Assembly (NCBI GenBank): GCA_021159475.1
Contig: JAGGRS010000001.1
Location: 1 to 5,248 of the forward strand
Source: Candidatus Methanophagales archaeon
Lineage (GTDB): Archaea; Halobacteriota; Syntropharchaeia; Alkanophagales; Methanospirareceae
Direction of reading: 5' to 3'
DNA: 5,248 nucleotides
In this document: positions 5,194 through 5,248 of the stretch, piece by piece
Numbering within the stretch: position 1 is the stretch's first letter
How the letters are laid out: every line of letters starts with the position of its first letter
Translations under genes and position numbers: made by a program
Notes under the pieces: generated by a model
The model's input: only the letters and a program-made list of their open reading frames with translations
What the model was told of the DNA's origin: nothing
The model's database searches: none

Positions 5194-5248
5194 TATCTTT
5201 ATCAATATTCGGGTGTTTCTTCTGCATTTCTTCTTTTTTAGCGGTAAT
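5194..5248 (-). other. Possible edge of an unidentified minus-strand gene
   Basis: Outside the right terminal repeat, the minus strand is open from the window edge and reads ITAKKEEMQKKHPNIDKDM, a lysine-rich, protein-like stretch. The frame continues through the inverted repeat to a TAA at 5107-5105. It may be the tail of a gene interrupted by the insertion or merely an open stretch; at 18 codons it cannot be identified. Confidence 0.25.

Noticed and set aside
1..5248. CRISPR array, tRNA or rRNA genes, defence or toxin-antitoxin systems
   Set aside because: No regularly spaced repeats, no cloverleaf or rRNA-like sequence, and no recognisable defence genes were seen on either strand.

Overview
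The window reads as a stretch of archaeal, probably euryarchaeotal, chromosome. Supporting signs are an archaeal NMD3 homologue, an FtsZ of the archaeal FtsZ2 type, a DUF373 membrane protein (a family known mainly from archaea), a GGAGGTGA Shine-Dalgarno that fully matches the archaeal 16S 3' end, and TATA/BRE-type promoters. The overall style recalls ANME-1/Methanophagales-like genomes, but that placement is an impression and was not tested.

Layout. At 135-1280 (+) is a DUF373 six-helix membrane protein, followed after 3 nt by an NMD3-like zinc-ribbon protein (1284-2021, +); the two look like one operon. An 88-nt gap with TATA-like elements precedes ftsZ (2110 or 2122 to 3204, +). Converging on ftsZ with only 17 nt between stop codons is a multi-pass flippase-like (UPF0104/LPG-synthase TM) protein on the minus strand (3222-4166). 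A short divergent promoter region (4167-4248) then leads to a DsrE-family protein (4249-4701, +), closed by a hairpin/poly-T terminator (4710-4743).

The last 500 nt hold no intact gene. From about 4761 to 5193 there is a shrunken, decayed insertion sequence on the minus strand. It has two 27-nt imperfect terminal inverted repeats that match at 21 of 27 positions. Between them are pieces of an rve/DDE integrase-type transposase in three successive reading frames, with the first catalytic Asp segment missing. The final 55 nt (5194-5248) may be the edge of another minus-strand gene but are too short to assign.

Functionally these are mostly housekeeping genes: ribosomal large-subunit maturation (NMD3), cell division (FtsZ), a probable membrane lipid or glycan-lipid function (flippase-like protein) and a small sulfur-relay-like protein of unknown role. 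No defence system, CRISPR array or RNA gene was seen. The least ordinary parts are the miniature insertion-sequence relic, the 14-nt promoter motif shared by ftsZ and the DsrE gene, and the close DUF373-NMD3 pairing.
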